Positions 45,301-56,477 of a stretch of DNA of 64,000 nucleotides are shown here, one piece after another. Numbering within the stretch: position 1 is the first letter of the stretch; every line of letters begins with the position of its first letter. The stretch is taken from NCBI GenBank assembly GCA_037974335.1, contig CM075760.1:22233291-22297290 (forward strand), given 5' to 3'. Origin of the DNA: Prionace glauca. Its lineage: Eukaryota > Chordata > Chondrichthyes > Carcharhiniformes > Carcharhinidae. Below the pieces are notes generated by a model. The model was not told where the DNA came from. It worked only from the letters and a program-made list of their open reading frames with translations, and made no database searches. Both the position numbers and the translations under genes were made by a program.

Positions 45301-46945
45301 TACAGAGTGATATTGGATGAATTCCTCCTTTAAAAGGCCAACACAGACATGACGCTTCAAAATGACCTTCTTCGCTGCTCTAAATACTTTATCAATGTTG
45401 AAAGGGAGACAGTGGCAATAAAGGTAATATCTCTGCGAGAGTAATTCCAAGGATAGGCAAATTTCTCAAGACAGATATTCAAATCCAAATACAACAGGTT
45501 TTAAAATACAATTACAATTTTGAATGTAAAGCTCGTTTCCTTAATTGCCGTTATGACGAGAAATATATCAGATTCTCTAATACCCTGGCGATTGGCGATT
45601 ACGTGCCTTCTATGATGGTCTAGAAAACCAGCAAATTCAAGGTATTAGCGATTGCCAATATATGCTGGCCTTACCAGCTGGGTATACAGCCCATGAAAGA
45701 ATAAGAAACAGCAACTGAAATCAGCATTTCACAACACCTGCAATAGCAAAGCTCGTCCAGGAGATGGCAGTGAAACAGCGTTTAACTTCTTTTGGCACGA
45801 CACGATACACCTGTAATTCTCAGCCTTCTTATTCTTATTGATACAAAGGATTGAAACATCTGCAATCTCCAGAGAAGGAGCAATATTCCTGTTTAACCGT
45901 TATATTCACCAATTCCGTGGTAACAATCCTATATACTTTCTACTGTGTATAGGTTGTACAATCTCGGTAATACGATGAATCAGGATCAGGTGCATCATAA
46001 GGGTGGCCAAACCTTATGATATAAACAGTGATATTGCCTGGTGAACATGGACTGCAGCGATTCAAGATTGCAGCTCATCACCACTTTGTCAGGGGCAATT
46101 AGAGAAGGACAACAGATGTCAGTGCTGCCCACAACCTATAAATGATTAAAAATTATGCAGCAACAACTGAGACAGTATCTAATCTAATATAGACAGATAT
46201 GCTAGCAGAATCATGACATAACCTGACTGGAAGAGTCATATAAAGCAATGTATGGGATCTCTAGAGTAAGAGAGACAGAGCATGATATAATGTATAAATA
46301 AACAGTTTTTTTCTGTGCGTATGATAATTCTAGAAAAAGGAATTTGTCCAATAATAACTAGCAGGTGTCAAATGAAGCAACATCAGATACAGGTTTTAAT
46401 TCACAACTGATTGGGTAACGCTTTCCAAAAATAATAATCGAGAATTAGAACATTATAATTTGAATGACTGGCTCCAGTGTATCACTAACAGAGACAGCTG
46501 GGCCTGGAGTCAGACTGGGACCTGATATAAAGAAACAATCATTTCTGGGGTCTTGGCGCAGGTTTCTTTGTATTGACGAACGATGCAGGGATTTGTGTGG
46601 CAAACACAGATTGGAAATCCCATGGCAACCGCAGGAGTGACTGACTCCACCCGACTAAGAGCTGCTGTTCTCAAGGAGGGGAGTGGGGTTTAATCATAAC
46701 GGACTCCATAAAGTTCTGTTATCTGAGGTAACAATGATGAATCTGTCAGAGGAACAGAAAACAATCTGTTCCTTCTCATTCTTACAGGCAGTTCCACATA
46801 TATAGACACAATTAGGACTCAATATGAAAAACTTCATCGGATGAAAAAAAACAGTGCAATAAATGCACTGTTCGATCCAATGCTCATTTGTTCAAAGCCT
46901 TGGCTTGTAAATAGAATTGAATTTCGGAATGGTTCCTGGCAATTA
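45301..46945. other. Intergenic, no gene seen
   Basis: AT-rich unique DNA. No RSS, exon or repeat family recognised. Confidence 0.5.
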
Positions 46946-47162
46946 CACACATACATACACACACACATTTAGGCATACACAAACACACACACACACATTC
47001 ACACACACACATACACACACAGATTTAGGCATACACACATATTTAGGCATACACAAACACACACACACACATTCACACACACACACAAACACACACACGC
47101 ATTTAGGCATACACACACACACACACACACACACACATTTAGGCATATACACGCACACAACA
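46946..47162 (+). repeat. Compound CA array with a TTTAGGCATA spacer
   Basis: (CA)n blocks are broken about five times by the decamer TTTAGGCATA, making a higher-order minisatellite. ORFs crossing it on both strands are artefacts. Confidence 0.9.
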
Positions 47163-48754
47163 TTTATTGTCAAAAGATATTAGCACAAGACGGCAGCTGT
47201 AAAAAAATTGTACTTTATTCAGTCTTAATGAAGGATAGGGAGAGGCACAAAGCGAATGCTAGGACAGTTATATAGACGAACCATCAAAATGGTCCCATTC
47301 TCAAATTCTAATCTCATGAAGGGTATATCTAATGTATTTTCCAAAGTTACTGTGAAATCGGGTTCGATCAGCCTTTCAAGCTGTTCATTCCAGTTCATAA
47401 CAACTCTTGTGTAAAAGTAAATGATCCCATTTCTGTCTCTCTGCTCAGTAGAATAAATCTGTGCCCATGGGTTGCTGACCGTCCTCCCAATTGAAATATT
47501 CTCTCTTTAGTTAACCTACTTACAGCTTCATGATTTTGAATACGAATAGAAGTGTTCAAAAGACTGACAAGGAGTAGAGAGCGGCACCGAGAGAGTTAGG
47601 AGAAAGAAAAATGGAGCGCTGACAGATAAAGGCCCAGGAACAAAAAATAAGTAGCAGATGGAGAGAAAATGATCAAACAATACAAGATAACAGCTATCAT
47701 TCCCTCCCTTCACAGAACCCGGGGGAACTCAGTGAATATCCCACTGACCATCCAGTTACGTCCGGGAATGCAAACTCTGAATGGATTACATCAGGCTTAT
47801 TTGTAAATGTCACCACAATGAGATCTGTGCGACTCTGCCCTGACTCTGTGGGCAGATATAGGCCGCACTGACAGATGTTCTCACCAGATTGTGGTCTCTG
47901 GATTTATTTTCTGCTCGGAAGTGAGATGTGTGGTTTGGAACCCGCAGCATGAAACAGGAAGTTGTGTTACCTGAGTATGAAACAACCGGGACCAGTTTGA
48001 TGTTATCGCCGTGAACAGTCTTCCTGCCTGTGAGGGTGAACTCACTCTGACAGCATCATGAACAGTCACACAGATTGCTGCCGGTCTCAGCATTACATTC
48101 ACCTCCATTCCCATTTTAAGGAACCAAGAAAATGATCATATGGGGTTTACATAATGGGGTTTACATAAAATGGGGGTTTACATAAATTTATTGAAGGGAA
48201 GATGGACTGAAGATTATCACTAATAGAAAGGAGGGAAATTAAAGCATTTTTTTTCTTCGGAGGTGTTCTAAAATAGAAACTTTCAGTGTTGTGTGACAGA
48301 AATCGAGGAGAGAGATTAAGTGAGTGAACTGGCCTATTTCCGGCACTGAATTTTCCTCTGATGACACTTTTTGCTTCATCTTTTCAGTCGTAAGGTGCCT
48401 TAAGCAAAAAGAAAGATTTTTCTTTCCAACTTGGAGCTCGATTGGCTCCTAGATACTTGTTTAATTGAATTAATGGATACGGACAGAGCAAAGAGAAGTT
48501 ATCTGATTTAGTTGCAGTCTGAGACAGAGAAAGAAAGGAGAGAAGTTCAGTGAGTCATCTGAAAGATGCATTGCCTTGGCAGCGGAATGGCCAGCTGTAC
48601 ATCCCATGTACAGGACGCCAAGGGCGTCCAGGGCAATTCATTAACTTTGGGTATTGAATGAGGCAAAGAATGTGTAACTAAATATTGAATAAGTTACCAT
48701 AACTAATTGCCCTTATAAGATGGTGATGAGAATTGCTGCGAAATCTATGGTGAA
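47163..48754. other. Intergenic, no gene seen
   Basis: Contains a diverged LINE-like stretch (about 47270-47520) and a short triplication near 48135-48185 (GGGGTTTACATAA repeated). No gene seen. Confidence 0.5.
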
Positions 48755-49380
48755 TGTCCTCACACCGCGCTGTTACAGACGGTGTTCTTGCATTTCATTC
48801 CAGCAACTGTGAAGGAAGGGCGATATTTTTCCAAATCAGGTATATGACTGACTTGGAGTGGAATTTACGGGTAATATTCCCAGGTAACTTTTACCCCATC
48901 CTTCCAAATGGTAACAGGCGTGTATTTGGAAGGTTTTGCCGAGGAGTCTTGGTCAGTTTCTGAAGTGAAACTTGAATACGGCATACAATACTTCTGTTGT
49001 TTGTCGGTGGTGGATAGAGTGAGCATTTGGAAATGCTGTGCCAGTCAAGCCGGCTGCTCTGTTCTAAATACATTAAAACTTCTTGAATGTTGTTTGAGCT
49101 GCACTTATTCAAGCAAGTGGAGAGAACCCTCTTTCATCCTCAGTTGTGGCTTGTAGACAGTGGACAGGTTTGGGGAGTCAGGAGGTGGGTTACTCACAGC
49201 AAGCTGACCCGATATTCCATCCGGAGCTTTTATATACCTAGTTAAGTCAGGAATTAGTCAATGGTAACCCTAACGATGTTTATAGTGGGAGATTCAGTAT
49301 TGTAATATCATTGAATGACAAGGAGCAATGGATAGATTTTCTCTTTTTGGAGATGGTCATTGCCTGACGCTAATATTACT
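48755..49380 (-). mobile_element. LINE reverse-transcriptase end, minus strand
   Basis: Plus-strand landmarks GTGAAGGAAGGGCGATATTT, GGTGGATAGAGTGAGCATTT, GACAGTGGACAGGTTTGGGG, AGTCAGGAGGTGGGTTACTC and GGAGATGGTCATTGCCTGAC come from a widespread shark repeat. Its minus strand encodes the thumb and C-terminal part of a jockey/CR1-superfamily reverse transcriptase. Broken and old. Confidence 0.7.
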
Positions 49381-49769
49381 AATAATCTCCAAATCACAAA
49401 AAAAAGTATTTAACATATTATTTTCAGCATTGTATTTGGTATGCATATAATTGCAGTTTATTTAATGTCGTTTATTAAGATTCAAATTTATTCAAATCAC
49501 TTTGGCCTTTCTGTCACCAAAGAATCAAATCTGTCCCAGAATTCAGAGGGAAATTGAATTAAGTCAGACCGAGGATCAGGAGCAGCTACCCAGCAGCCTT
49601 TGTGCTTTATTGACAAGTAATCACCCCATCACCACACATAAATCTCTGTAGAATAATTGGAGTCATTTTTAAAATGACTGCATAACTGTCACTCATTCGC
49701 AATTAAATAATTTCATTCGCCATTTCCCATTCATTCATAAGGATTAGTGTATCTGAAATTGATTTATGG
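49381..49769. repeat. Unit of a local direct repeat (mates at 50.8 and 51.0 kb)
   Basis: The stretch with CCCAGAATTCAGAGGGAAAT, TGAATTAAGTCAGACCGAGG and CAGCCTTTGTGCTTTATTGA recurs diverged at about 50755-50900, and its 3' part again at 51026-51110. The family is unknown. Confidence 0.65.
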
Positions 49770-49960
49770 AAGGTGGGCGATGCTGCTGATGGCACCATTT
49801 ATTCCCTATTGCTAATTGCATTCGGTAAGCTGGGGGTGAGCGCCCTTCATGAACTGCTGCAAAACCTGCTGTGTAGTTATATCCACAGTGCTGTTAGGGA
49901 GGGTGCTTCTACATTCCGACCCAGCGACATAAAAATACAGCAATGTACGTCCAATGTATG
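49770..49960 (-). mobile_element. LINE reverse-transcriptase end fragment
   Basis: TGCTGATGGCACCATTTATT, CTTCATGAACTGCTGCAAAA, CCACAGTGCTGTTAGGGAGG and CCGACCCAGCGACATAAAA: 3'-side piece of the same family as 48755-49380. Confidence 0.65.
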
Positions 49961-50085
49961 TCCAAAAGAGGTTTATTAGTGTTTTGGAGTGGAATTTCCA
50001 GGCGAGACTGTTCCAATTCACCAATTGTCATCAATCCATAAAGATAAAGAATGATTTCATCAATTATATTCAGCACTTTGCTAAA

Positions 50086-50700
50086 GGAAATACTGCGGAT
50101 TCTGGAAACTGAAAAAAAAAACTGTAAATGCTGTACAATCTCAACAGGTCTGAGAGCATCTGTGGAGAGAGAATAGAGTAAGAAGTCTGACAACGCCAGA
50201 TTTGAATCCAACCAATTGATTTGATCGTAAATTTTATTTAATAGCATCTCCACATCATGAGAGAGAATAGAGCCAACGGTTCGAGTCAGGATGGCCCATT
50301 ATCATTTAGAGGGAATTTAAGAGGGTGATGAAATTGAGAAATGATGAGACTGGAAAGGGATTAGGAAGATTTTGTTTTCCGATACTGTTAGTGATTGAGG
50401 CTTTGATTAGATTAGTTAGGATGTAGAAGTTGATTATGATATTTGGGATCGTATATGAATTGACACAATTTGTGTGTGTCTGAAAATAGTGTATAGAATT
50501 AAACAGTAGCTATTTTAACGATTCCTTTCTCACAGGAAAGTTATTCAGCTTCTCTGACACCTTGTTAGAAACAATGATGATCTCTCCAATCTGAAATGCT
50601 CTTCCGAAGCATTCTCCAGATTCGAAATGTTGTCTCTAATCTGTCTCCACAGATGCTGTCGGACCTGCTGAGATTTTCTGTTTGTTTTAAATGTTTAATT
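50086..50700. repeat. Dispersed repeats in inverted order
   Basis: A piece at 50145-50180 (CAGGTCTGAGAGCATCTGTG) faces its reverse complement at 50640-50690 (CACAGATGCTGTCGGACCTG). A Penelope-like tail fragment on the minus strand lies at about 50183-50260 (AGTCTGACAACGCCAGATTT, AGCATCTCCACATCAT). Confidence 0.6.
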
Positions 50701-50898
50701 CTATACAATAGGTAACTGAACTTTGCTTCGTATAATTTACTGATATTAACATTTAATGACGTTTTATTGGCTGTTTTGTCAGCAAGGAATAAAACTTGTC
50801 CCAGAATTCAGCGGGAAATTGAATTAATTTGGACCGAGGATAATGAACAGCAGCCTCTGCGCTTTATTCACATGTCATCACCTCATTGACACCTCATA

Positions 50899-51373
50899 AG
50901 ATGATTGGGCTCAGGAGGGAGAATTGTAATATTTGAAACATCTGGCTCTTTCATATGCAACAAATTACTCAACATGCCCTCACCCAAATTAGTGAAGCGA
51001 TCAGGATGCAAAGTGAATAATGTGGCAGCCTCTGCGCTTCATTGACATGTCATCACCTCATTATTACACAGAAAATCCTGATACATAGCTGGAGTGTGTG
51101 ATGATTTTCAAAATGATGATATAAATGTGACCACTCATACCTCATGTGAAGTTACTGAATCTTTAAATCCCTATTCATTATTACACAGTTGTGGGAAATA
51201 ATGTAACACTTGTAGTTGCCCAGTGAGTCTCACAACCTTTCTGTTGCCACATTATTTACTTTGCAGCCTGATCGCTTCACTAATTTGGGTGAGGGCATAT
51301 TGAGTAATTTGTTGCATATGAAAGAGCCAGATGTTTCAAATATTACAATTCTCCCTCCTGAGCCCAATCATCT
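50899..51373. repeat. Long inverted repeat, 129-bp arms
   Basis: Arms 50899-51027 and 51245-51373 are reverse complements with only a few mismatches (for example AGATGATTGGGCTCAGGAGG faces CCTCCTGAGCCCAATCATCT). The loop is 217 bp. The left arm interrupts a local direct repeat. No coding capacity seen. Confidence 0.85.
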
Positions 51374-51689
51374 TCCTTCTTTTTATCTTGGAAAGGAAAA
51401 TTCAGCATCAGCAGAGAAATGAACAGGAAAATCTTGTCTTCCTCTTTGTGAGGATCAGTTTGCTAACTCCCGATAAACCCAGGATGGATTTCACCCAGAA
51501 ACTCTGGAAGGATTGAATATGTTAGGCTGACTGCAACGTGGAATAAAGGAGCTGATTCAATATATGAAGTAGTCAAGCAGAAATATGGGAATGTAGAACA
51601 ATATCTTTCAGTACCATCTATCAATGCATTCATCAATCAATTCACTGATTCCTCATTCAATATATTCAGACATCCAGCTGTCATTCATC

Positions 51690-52390
51690 GAGTCATAGAG
51701 TCATAGAGGTTTACAGCATGGAAACAGGCCCTTCGGTCCCACTTGTCCATGCCTCCCTTTTATTTAACCTGCCAGCTAATCCCAATTGGCTGCATTTGGC
51801 CCATATCCCTCTATACCCATCGTACACATATAAAAACTAAATGTTTTCTAAAAAGGTACAATTGTACCTGCCTCTACTACTACCTCTGGCAGCTTTTTCC
51901 AGACACTCACCACCCTCTCTGTGACACAATTTTGCATTTCTCCCCTCTCATCTTAAGTCTATGCCCTCAAGCTTAGAGTCCCCTAATTTTGGGAAAATAA
52001 TATTGACTATCCATCTTGTCTATGCCCCTCATTATTTTATAGACCTCAGCCTCCTACACTCCAGAGAAAAAACGTCCCATTCTAGTTAGCCTATTATTAT
52101 AATCCAAACCATCAAGTCCCAGTAGCATCCTAGTAAATCTTTTCTGGACTCTTTCTAGTTTAATAATAGTGTGACCAGAATTGCACATAATATTCCAAGT
52201 GTGGCCTTAACAATGTCTTGGACAACTTCAACAAGACATCCTAACTCCTGTATTCAATGTTCTGATCAATGAAACCAAGCATGCCGAATGCTTTCTTCAC
52301 CACTCTATCTACCTGTACTCTACTTTGAAGTCGCTATGAACATGTACCTAGAGATCTCTTTGACCTGTAACTCTCCGCAACGTGCTTCTA
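51690..52390 (-). mobile_element. Old CR1-type LINE, 3' end
   Basis: Starts CATAGAGGTTTACAGCATGG, AAACAGGCCCTTCGGTCCCA and runs through CACCCTCTCTGTGACACAAT to CTAGAGATCTCTTTGACCTG: minus-strand CR1-type 3' end with decayed coding sequence. Confidence 0.75.
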
Positions 52391-52464
52391 TTGACTGATT
52401 CATCCAACTATAATTCATTCAACAGTCATTCATTCCTGCATCAAAAATCGTGTATTTATTTTTT

Positions 52465-52745
52465 TCATAGATGGTGACGTAATATTAATTTATTAGATCC
52501 AGCGATCCAGAGGCTCAGGGAAATGAAGTGAGGACAGGGATTTAAATCGGGCCATTGGAACTGGTGGAATTTGAATTCAATTAATAAATGTGGAATAGAT
52601 TCTAATGGCGACCATAGGGACCTCTCTGATTCTACCATGGAGGAAATCTGCCATTGCTACCTGGTCTCACAAGAATGTGACTCCAGATGGACAGCAAAAT
52701 GACTGACTGACATCTTCAGAAGTCGCCAAGAAAACGAATCAGTTC
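52465..52745 (+). mobile_element. SINE of the second family
   Basis: AGATCCAGCGATCCAGAGGC, TGGTGGAATTTGAATTCAAT, GGAGGAAATCTGCCATTGCT and ACCTGGTCTCACAAGAATGT. Confidence 0.8.
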
Positions 52746-54155
52746 AAGGGAATTTGGGACAGGCAAAACGTTCCACCAAATTCAAACATCCCACGGAAGG
52801 ATAAAGGGAAAAGAAAACACAAGCATACGTATTCATTTTTACAACATGTATCGTCCCTCTGAGCCACCTCTCACAGACTGCCTGTAATTATCTTGATCCA
52901 TCCACCGCAATATCCTGACGTGTTGGGAAAATCATCATTATTGTTAACAGCACGCCAGAGAAGCGGCCTAACGTTTCTTTCCTGAGAGATGGGAAATTAT
53001 CATACTGAACAACACATTTAAAGAATTAACATGCCCCCAGTACCGTTACTGGGTAGATTTATTTATAAATAGGCTTCATTGACAATGTGAAGAGTTTGAT
53101 GTTGGCTTGGAGCCAAGCGATCAGTGCTGAGGATATCGACTTTTGATTTACTGAATAACACACGCCAGATGTTTCCTGTCAATAATTTTGAGCATTTGGC
53201 AGCAGCCTGGATTGCTGCCAAATATTGTATGGGGCAGATAAGCGTGAACCTGAATGGACAAAATGGAACTCAACTATTTAAACAACAATGGTTTCATTCG
53301 AACAATAAAGACGCATTTTAAATCGTTATGATTCTAATCATTCTTTTCTTTTAATGCCCTGTTAATTCTGTGATTAAGTATATCGGAAAACAATAAATTG
53401 ACCAGATGCTATTTCATTTCGAGTAAATGTCATTCCAATAATTAAAACCTGTTTTTTTGAACAGCTTCACTAAGTGTGAAAGAGAGAGATGTTGATGGTC
53501 ACATCTCCCAGTCTAATGAGGTCAGTGTAATCGCGAAAATAATTAAAAGAAAATCATAAAACTGCCTTGAAACCAGAGATTGCTGGAATACTCTGAAAAT
53601 TCTGCACCTCATTTAAACAACAGTATCTCTTGTACCTGATTAGCAGTCTATTCTCTTACAATATAACCTGATTTTGATTCTTTAACAAACCCTCTCATAG
53701 TTGCCAATGAATGGATAATCGGTCAGTTCATAACCTGATTGAAATGAAGATTAAAAAAAATATTCGTGTAATAATGTTAATGTGACAAAAATCAAATCCT
53801 GATATCCTGTGTTATGAAGCCGGTGGCCAATACAAAGGTTTGGATGCTGAAGGAGAACACTACTGATCGCCGCGTGCCTTCCGACTCATTAAATTCTCTG
53901 TCAATGTCGAAGTCAGTTTTATGTTTCTCTGTCAGCTCACTGTTTAAATGTCAAACAGGCGGGTTTGTTTCACCCCTATTTTACATAGAGCAGAGGAATT
54001 TTGAGAAATGTCAGCAAACACTGTATAATGCGAGGAAACTCATGTTATCTTCAGAACCAAAATGTGCAGTGATAGCCATCCACACTGTAAGTAGAATGGC
54101 TTTGTTCATTCGCCGCATTTAATTACAGAAATCGATAACAATTCCCCTTATCACA
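52746..54155. other. Intergenic, no gene seen
   Basis: Unique AT-rich DNA upstream of the IgH cluster. An ORF at 53814-54122 has no family signature. Confidence 0.5.
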
Positions 54156-54330
54156 GAATTCCGACAGTGCAGAAGGAGGCCATTTGGCCCATCGGCCCTG
54201 CGCGACAACAATCCCATGCAGGTCCTGTCCTAGCCCCGTAACTCCACATATTGACTCTGCTAAGCCTCCTGACATCAAGGGGCAATTTATCATGGCCAAT
54301 CAACTACCCCACACATTTTTGGACTGATAA
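54156..54330 (-). repeat. tRNA-SINE 3' part
   Basis: GTGCAGAAGGAGGCCATTTG, CATCAAGGGGCAATTTATCA and ACACATTTTTGGACTG. Minus strand, truncated. Confidence 0.8.
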
Positions 54331-54653
54331 ATTATGCTTCATTATTGTACCATGATAGAATTATTACAAAACAGACTGATGGTCCCTTTATTTTATGGAA
54401 GTGTAATTTCATCATTTTTACATTTGTCTGCTCGTCACGGGCGTGGTAAGAAAAGCACCATATTTATAATTAGTTTTAAAAAAACATAAAAAACGACAAA
54501 TTGAAATATCAGTATGAGAATTAATGGAGACATTGCAATGAATCGATTCAGTCAAATAAATATCTCGTTACATATAACTTGGCAATTTCAATATTAAACC
54601 ATTGTAAATCTGGGAGTCCATTCTGTTGGGGGTGTGGAAGGTGGGACGTGGAT

Positions 54654-54695
54654 CCAGGCGCCGCCTCCAGCAGGGAATCAACAGGCGGCGCCTGG
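54654..54695. promoter_or_regulatory. GC-rich 13-bp inverted repeat upstream of Ig V
   Basis: CCAGGCGCCGCCT (54654-54666) and AGGCGGCGCCTGG (54683-54695) are perfect reverse complements around a 16-bp loop, just before the TATA-like palindrome. This could be a protein-binding site or a cruciform; the role is unknown. Confidence 0.55.
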
Positions 54696-54715
54696 AAAGC
54701 CGCCCCCTTCTGCCG

Positions 54716-54729
54716 GGTATTTAAATACC
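54716..54729 (+). promoter_or_regulatory. TATA-like palindrome of the Ig V promoter
   Basis: GGTATTTAAATACC, a perfect 14-bp palindrome, 88 bp before the V ATG. I saw no ATGCAAAT octamer between about 54540 and 54816. Confidence 0.55.
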
Positions 54730-54816
54730 GCTCACTGGGACCGGAATCCAACAGTCCGGGAGCTGGTTTGTTCACTGAGTTCCTGACACAACCATTTCCC
54801 CCAATTTACTAGAAAG

Positions 54817-55277
54817 ATGAGGTCGGCCATTTCTCTCAGTTTGTTGCTGACTTTCTTATCTGGTGAGTAGTATTTTATTGTCCAAATCTCTCACTGTCAC
54901 TGTCTCCCTGTTTGTCTATCGCTAAAATGTTTCATGGGGTTAATCCTCGGGGTTTTTGATATATTTTTACAGGTGTCCAGTCGGAGATTGTGTTGATTCA
55001 GCCAAAGGCAGAGAGCGGGCGTCCCGGAGGCTCCCTGAAACTGACCTGTAAAACCAGCGGCTTTAGCCTTGGCAGCTTTTGGATGTACTGGATCCGGCAA
55101 GTTCCCGGGCAGGGTCTAGAGTGGCTGGTTAACTATCTAAGTTCATCCAGCAACCACTACGCCCCAGCAATTAAGAATCGATTTACTGCGTCCAGAGACA
55201 CTTCAAACAACATCTTCTCTTTGGAGATGACCAGGCTGAAGACCGAAGACACGGCCATCTATTACTGTGCAAGAGAC
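54817..55277 (+). CDS. Immunoglobulin heavy chain V segment
   Basis: The leader exon is 54817-54862 ([15 protein letters not shown], donor GTGAGT) and the V exon 54973-55277 after ATATTTTTACAG. The domain starts [20 protein letters not shown]. It has the first Cys in [15 protein letters not shown]2 [19 protein letters not shown]3 [17 protein letters not shown], and the second Cys in DTAIYYCAR. The motifs WIRQ.PGQGLEW and YYCAR mark an IgH V domain and differ clearly from the TCR V genes at 2.8-27 kb. The frame is open. With the D1, D2 and J segments downstream it forms one germline shark IgH cluster, whose product would be the variable domain of an antibody heavy chain. Because its RSS has a 23-bp spacer, it could also join 12-RSS D segments of a nearby TCR delta locus. 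Confidence 0.93.
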
Positions 55278-55316
55278 CACAGCGACAGGTACCAAGGCTG
55301 CACCCGAACAAGAACA
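55278..55316 (+). other. 23-spacer RSS of Ig V
   Basis: Heptamer CACAGCG (sixth base differs from consensus), 23-bp spacer, nonamer ACAAGAACA (55308-55316). Confidence 0.88.
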
Positions 55317-55655
55317 GCCCGAGAGGGAATTCAGCAACTTCCATCATAACCTGAAGGTAAATACCTGTTTTAAATGTAATATTAACGACAGTGTTCAGAA
55401 CCAAACCATAATCGTTTTTTTTAAGTAACCAACAAAGCATTTAACAGTACAATTTAACAAACTTACCGATATTAATGGGGTGAGCTTTTCACTGACTTTC
55501 TATTTGTTGTAGTTTCGGCAAGTGCAGCACTGGATATATTACTCGTTTTAACATTTCTGATAGATTTTGTTTTATAAATAGTTGCCTACGTTTTAAATTA
55601 GAACAGAAGTAATTTGAAGTGAATATTGAGAGGCAGGACTGAACAGAGTGAGTAC

Positions 55656-55738
55656 AGTTTTTGTGCGGGCGTGTGTCACTGTGATACTACAGTGGAGGAT
55701 CACAATGCTTAACAAAGCGACATCCTCATACAAAAACC
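55656..55738 (+). other. IgH D1 segment with 12- and 22-bp RSSs
   Basis: The 5' signal is nonamer AGTTTTTGT (55656-55664), 12-bp spacer, CACTGTG (55677-55683). The D coding part is 55684-55700, ATACTACAGTGGAGGAT; one frame reads YYSGG. The 3' signal is CACAATG (55701-55707), 22-bp spacer, ACAAAAACC (55730-55738). The 12/22 form is that described for D1 in horned shark IgH clusters. It lies 339 bp after the V RSS. Confidence 0.9.
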
Positions 55739-56045
55739 TCAGAGAAAGACTTTGCATAAATTTGTCATCAGTGGCACTGCCGAATGCCAGACTAAATGAG
55801 GGTTCAACAAAATAATAGGTAGAAGCAGCATTTTTTTTAAAGATATAAAATACTTCAACTTTATTGTTATTGATTTACATGCTGAATGTGCACAGTGAGT
55901 GTAAAAGATTCTAACCCCCTTTATCAATACAATGACAAGTAAAACAATGAAATATCTCACTGACCTACTCTTAACGAGATGGACACAGGCTTTTGAAATT
56001 GCAGTGAAATTAATTGTCTGTATTTTACAGTTAACTGCCTGCCTC

Positions 56046-56113
56046 AGTATTTGACATGCTGTGTCTCACTGTGATCACTGGCTGGCACAGCAGTTACTGT
56101 CAAGACAAAAACC
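56046..56113 (+). other. IgH D2 segment with 12- and 12-bp RSSs
   Basis: The 5' signal is AGTATTTGA (56046-56054, weak nonamer), 12-bp spacer, CACTGTG (56067-56073). The D coding part is 56074-56085, ATCACTGGCTGG. The 3' signal is CACAGCA (56086-56092), 12-bp spacer, ACAAAAACC (56105-56113). Its 3' 12-RSS can join the J 23-RSS and its 5' 12-RSS can join D1 (22) or V (23). Spacing to D1 is 307 bp. Confidence 0.88.
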
Positions 56114-56438
56114 CCTCAGCACCAATTGATTGAGGCTGGAACAATACAACTTTTAAATTCCACCTTTAATCAGAGTACAATATTGTTTACGTCCAGCACT
56201 GACCACAGGACAAGAATGAACATGGAAAATCTTGATAATTACTCATTTGTCAGTTGGTGTTTTCAATAACATATTCATGCGTAACTGTGTGAAATATAAA
56301 ACTTTAGGGTGATTTATGAATGGCGAATGGTGTCCAGAAATACAATTATAATTTAATGAACATTAATTGACATTGATTTTCCTCTGGTTTGTGGATATTT
56401 AAAATAATGGTGGTTTTGTGCATATTTTGTGCAGGGAC

Positions 56439-56477
56439 GGTTATTGTATGACTCAGCCTACGGAATGTGACACTGTG
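56439..56477 (+). other. 23-spacer RSS of IgH J
   Basis: Nonamer GGTTATTGT (56439-56447), 23-bp spacer, heptamer CACTGTG (56471-56477), 325 bp after the D2 signal. Confidence 0.9.

Noticed and set aside
46917-47183. ORFs on both strands through the CA array
   Set aside because: Simple-sequence artefact.
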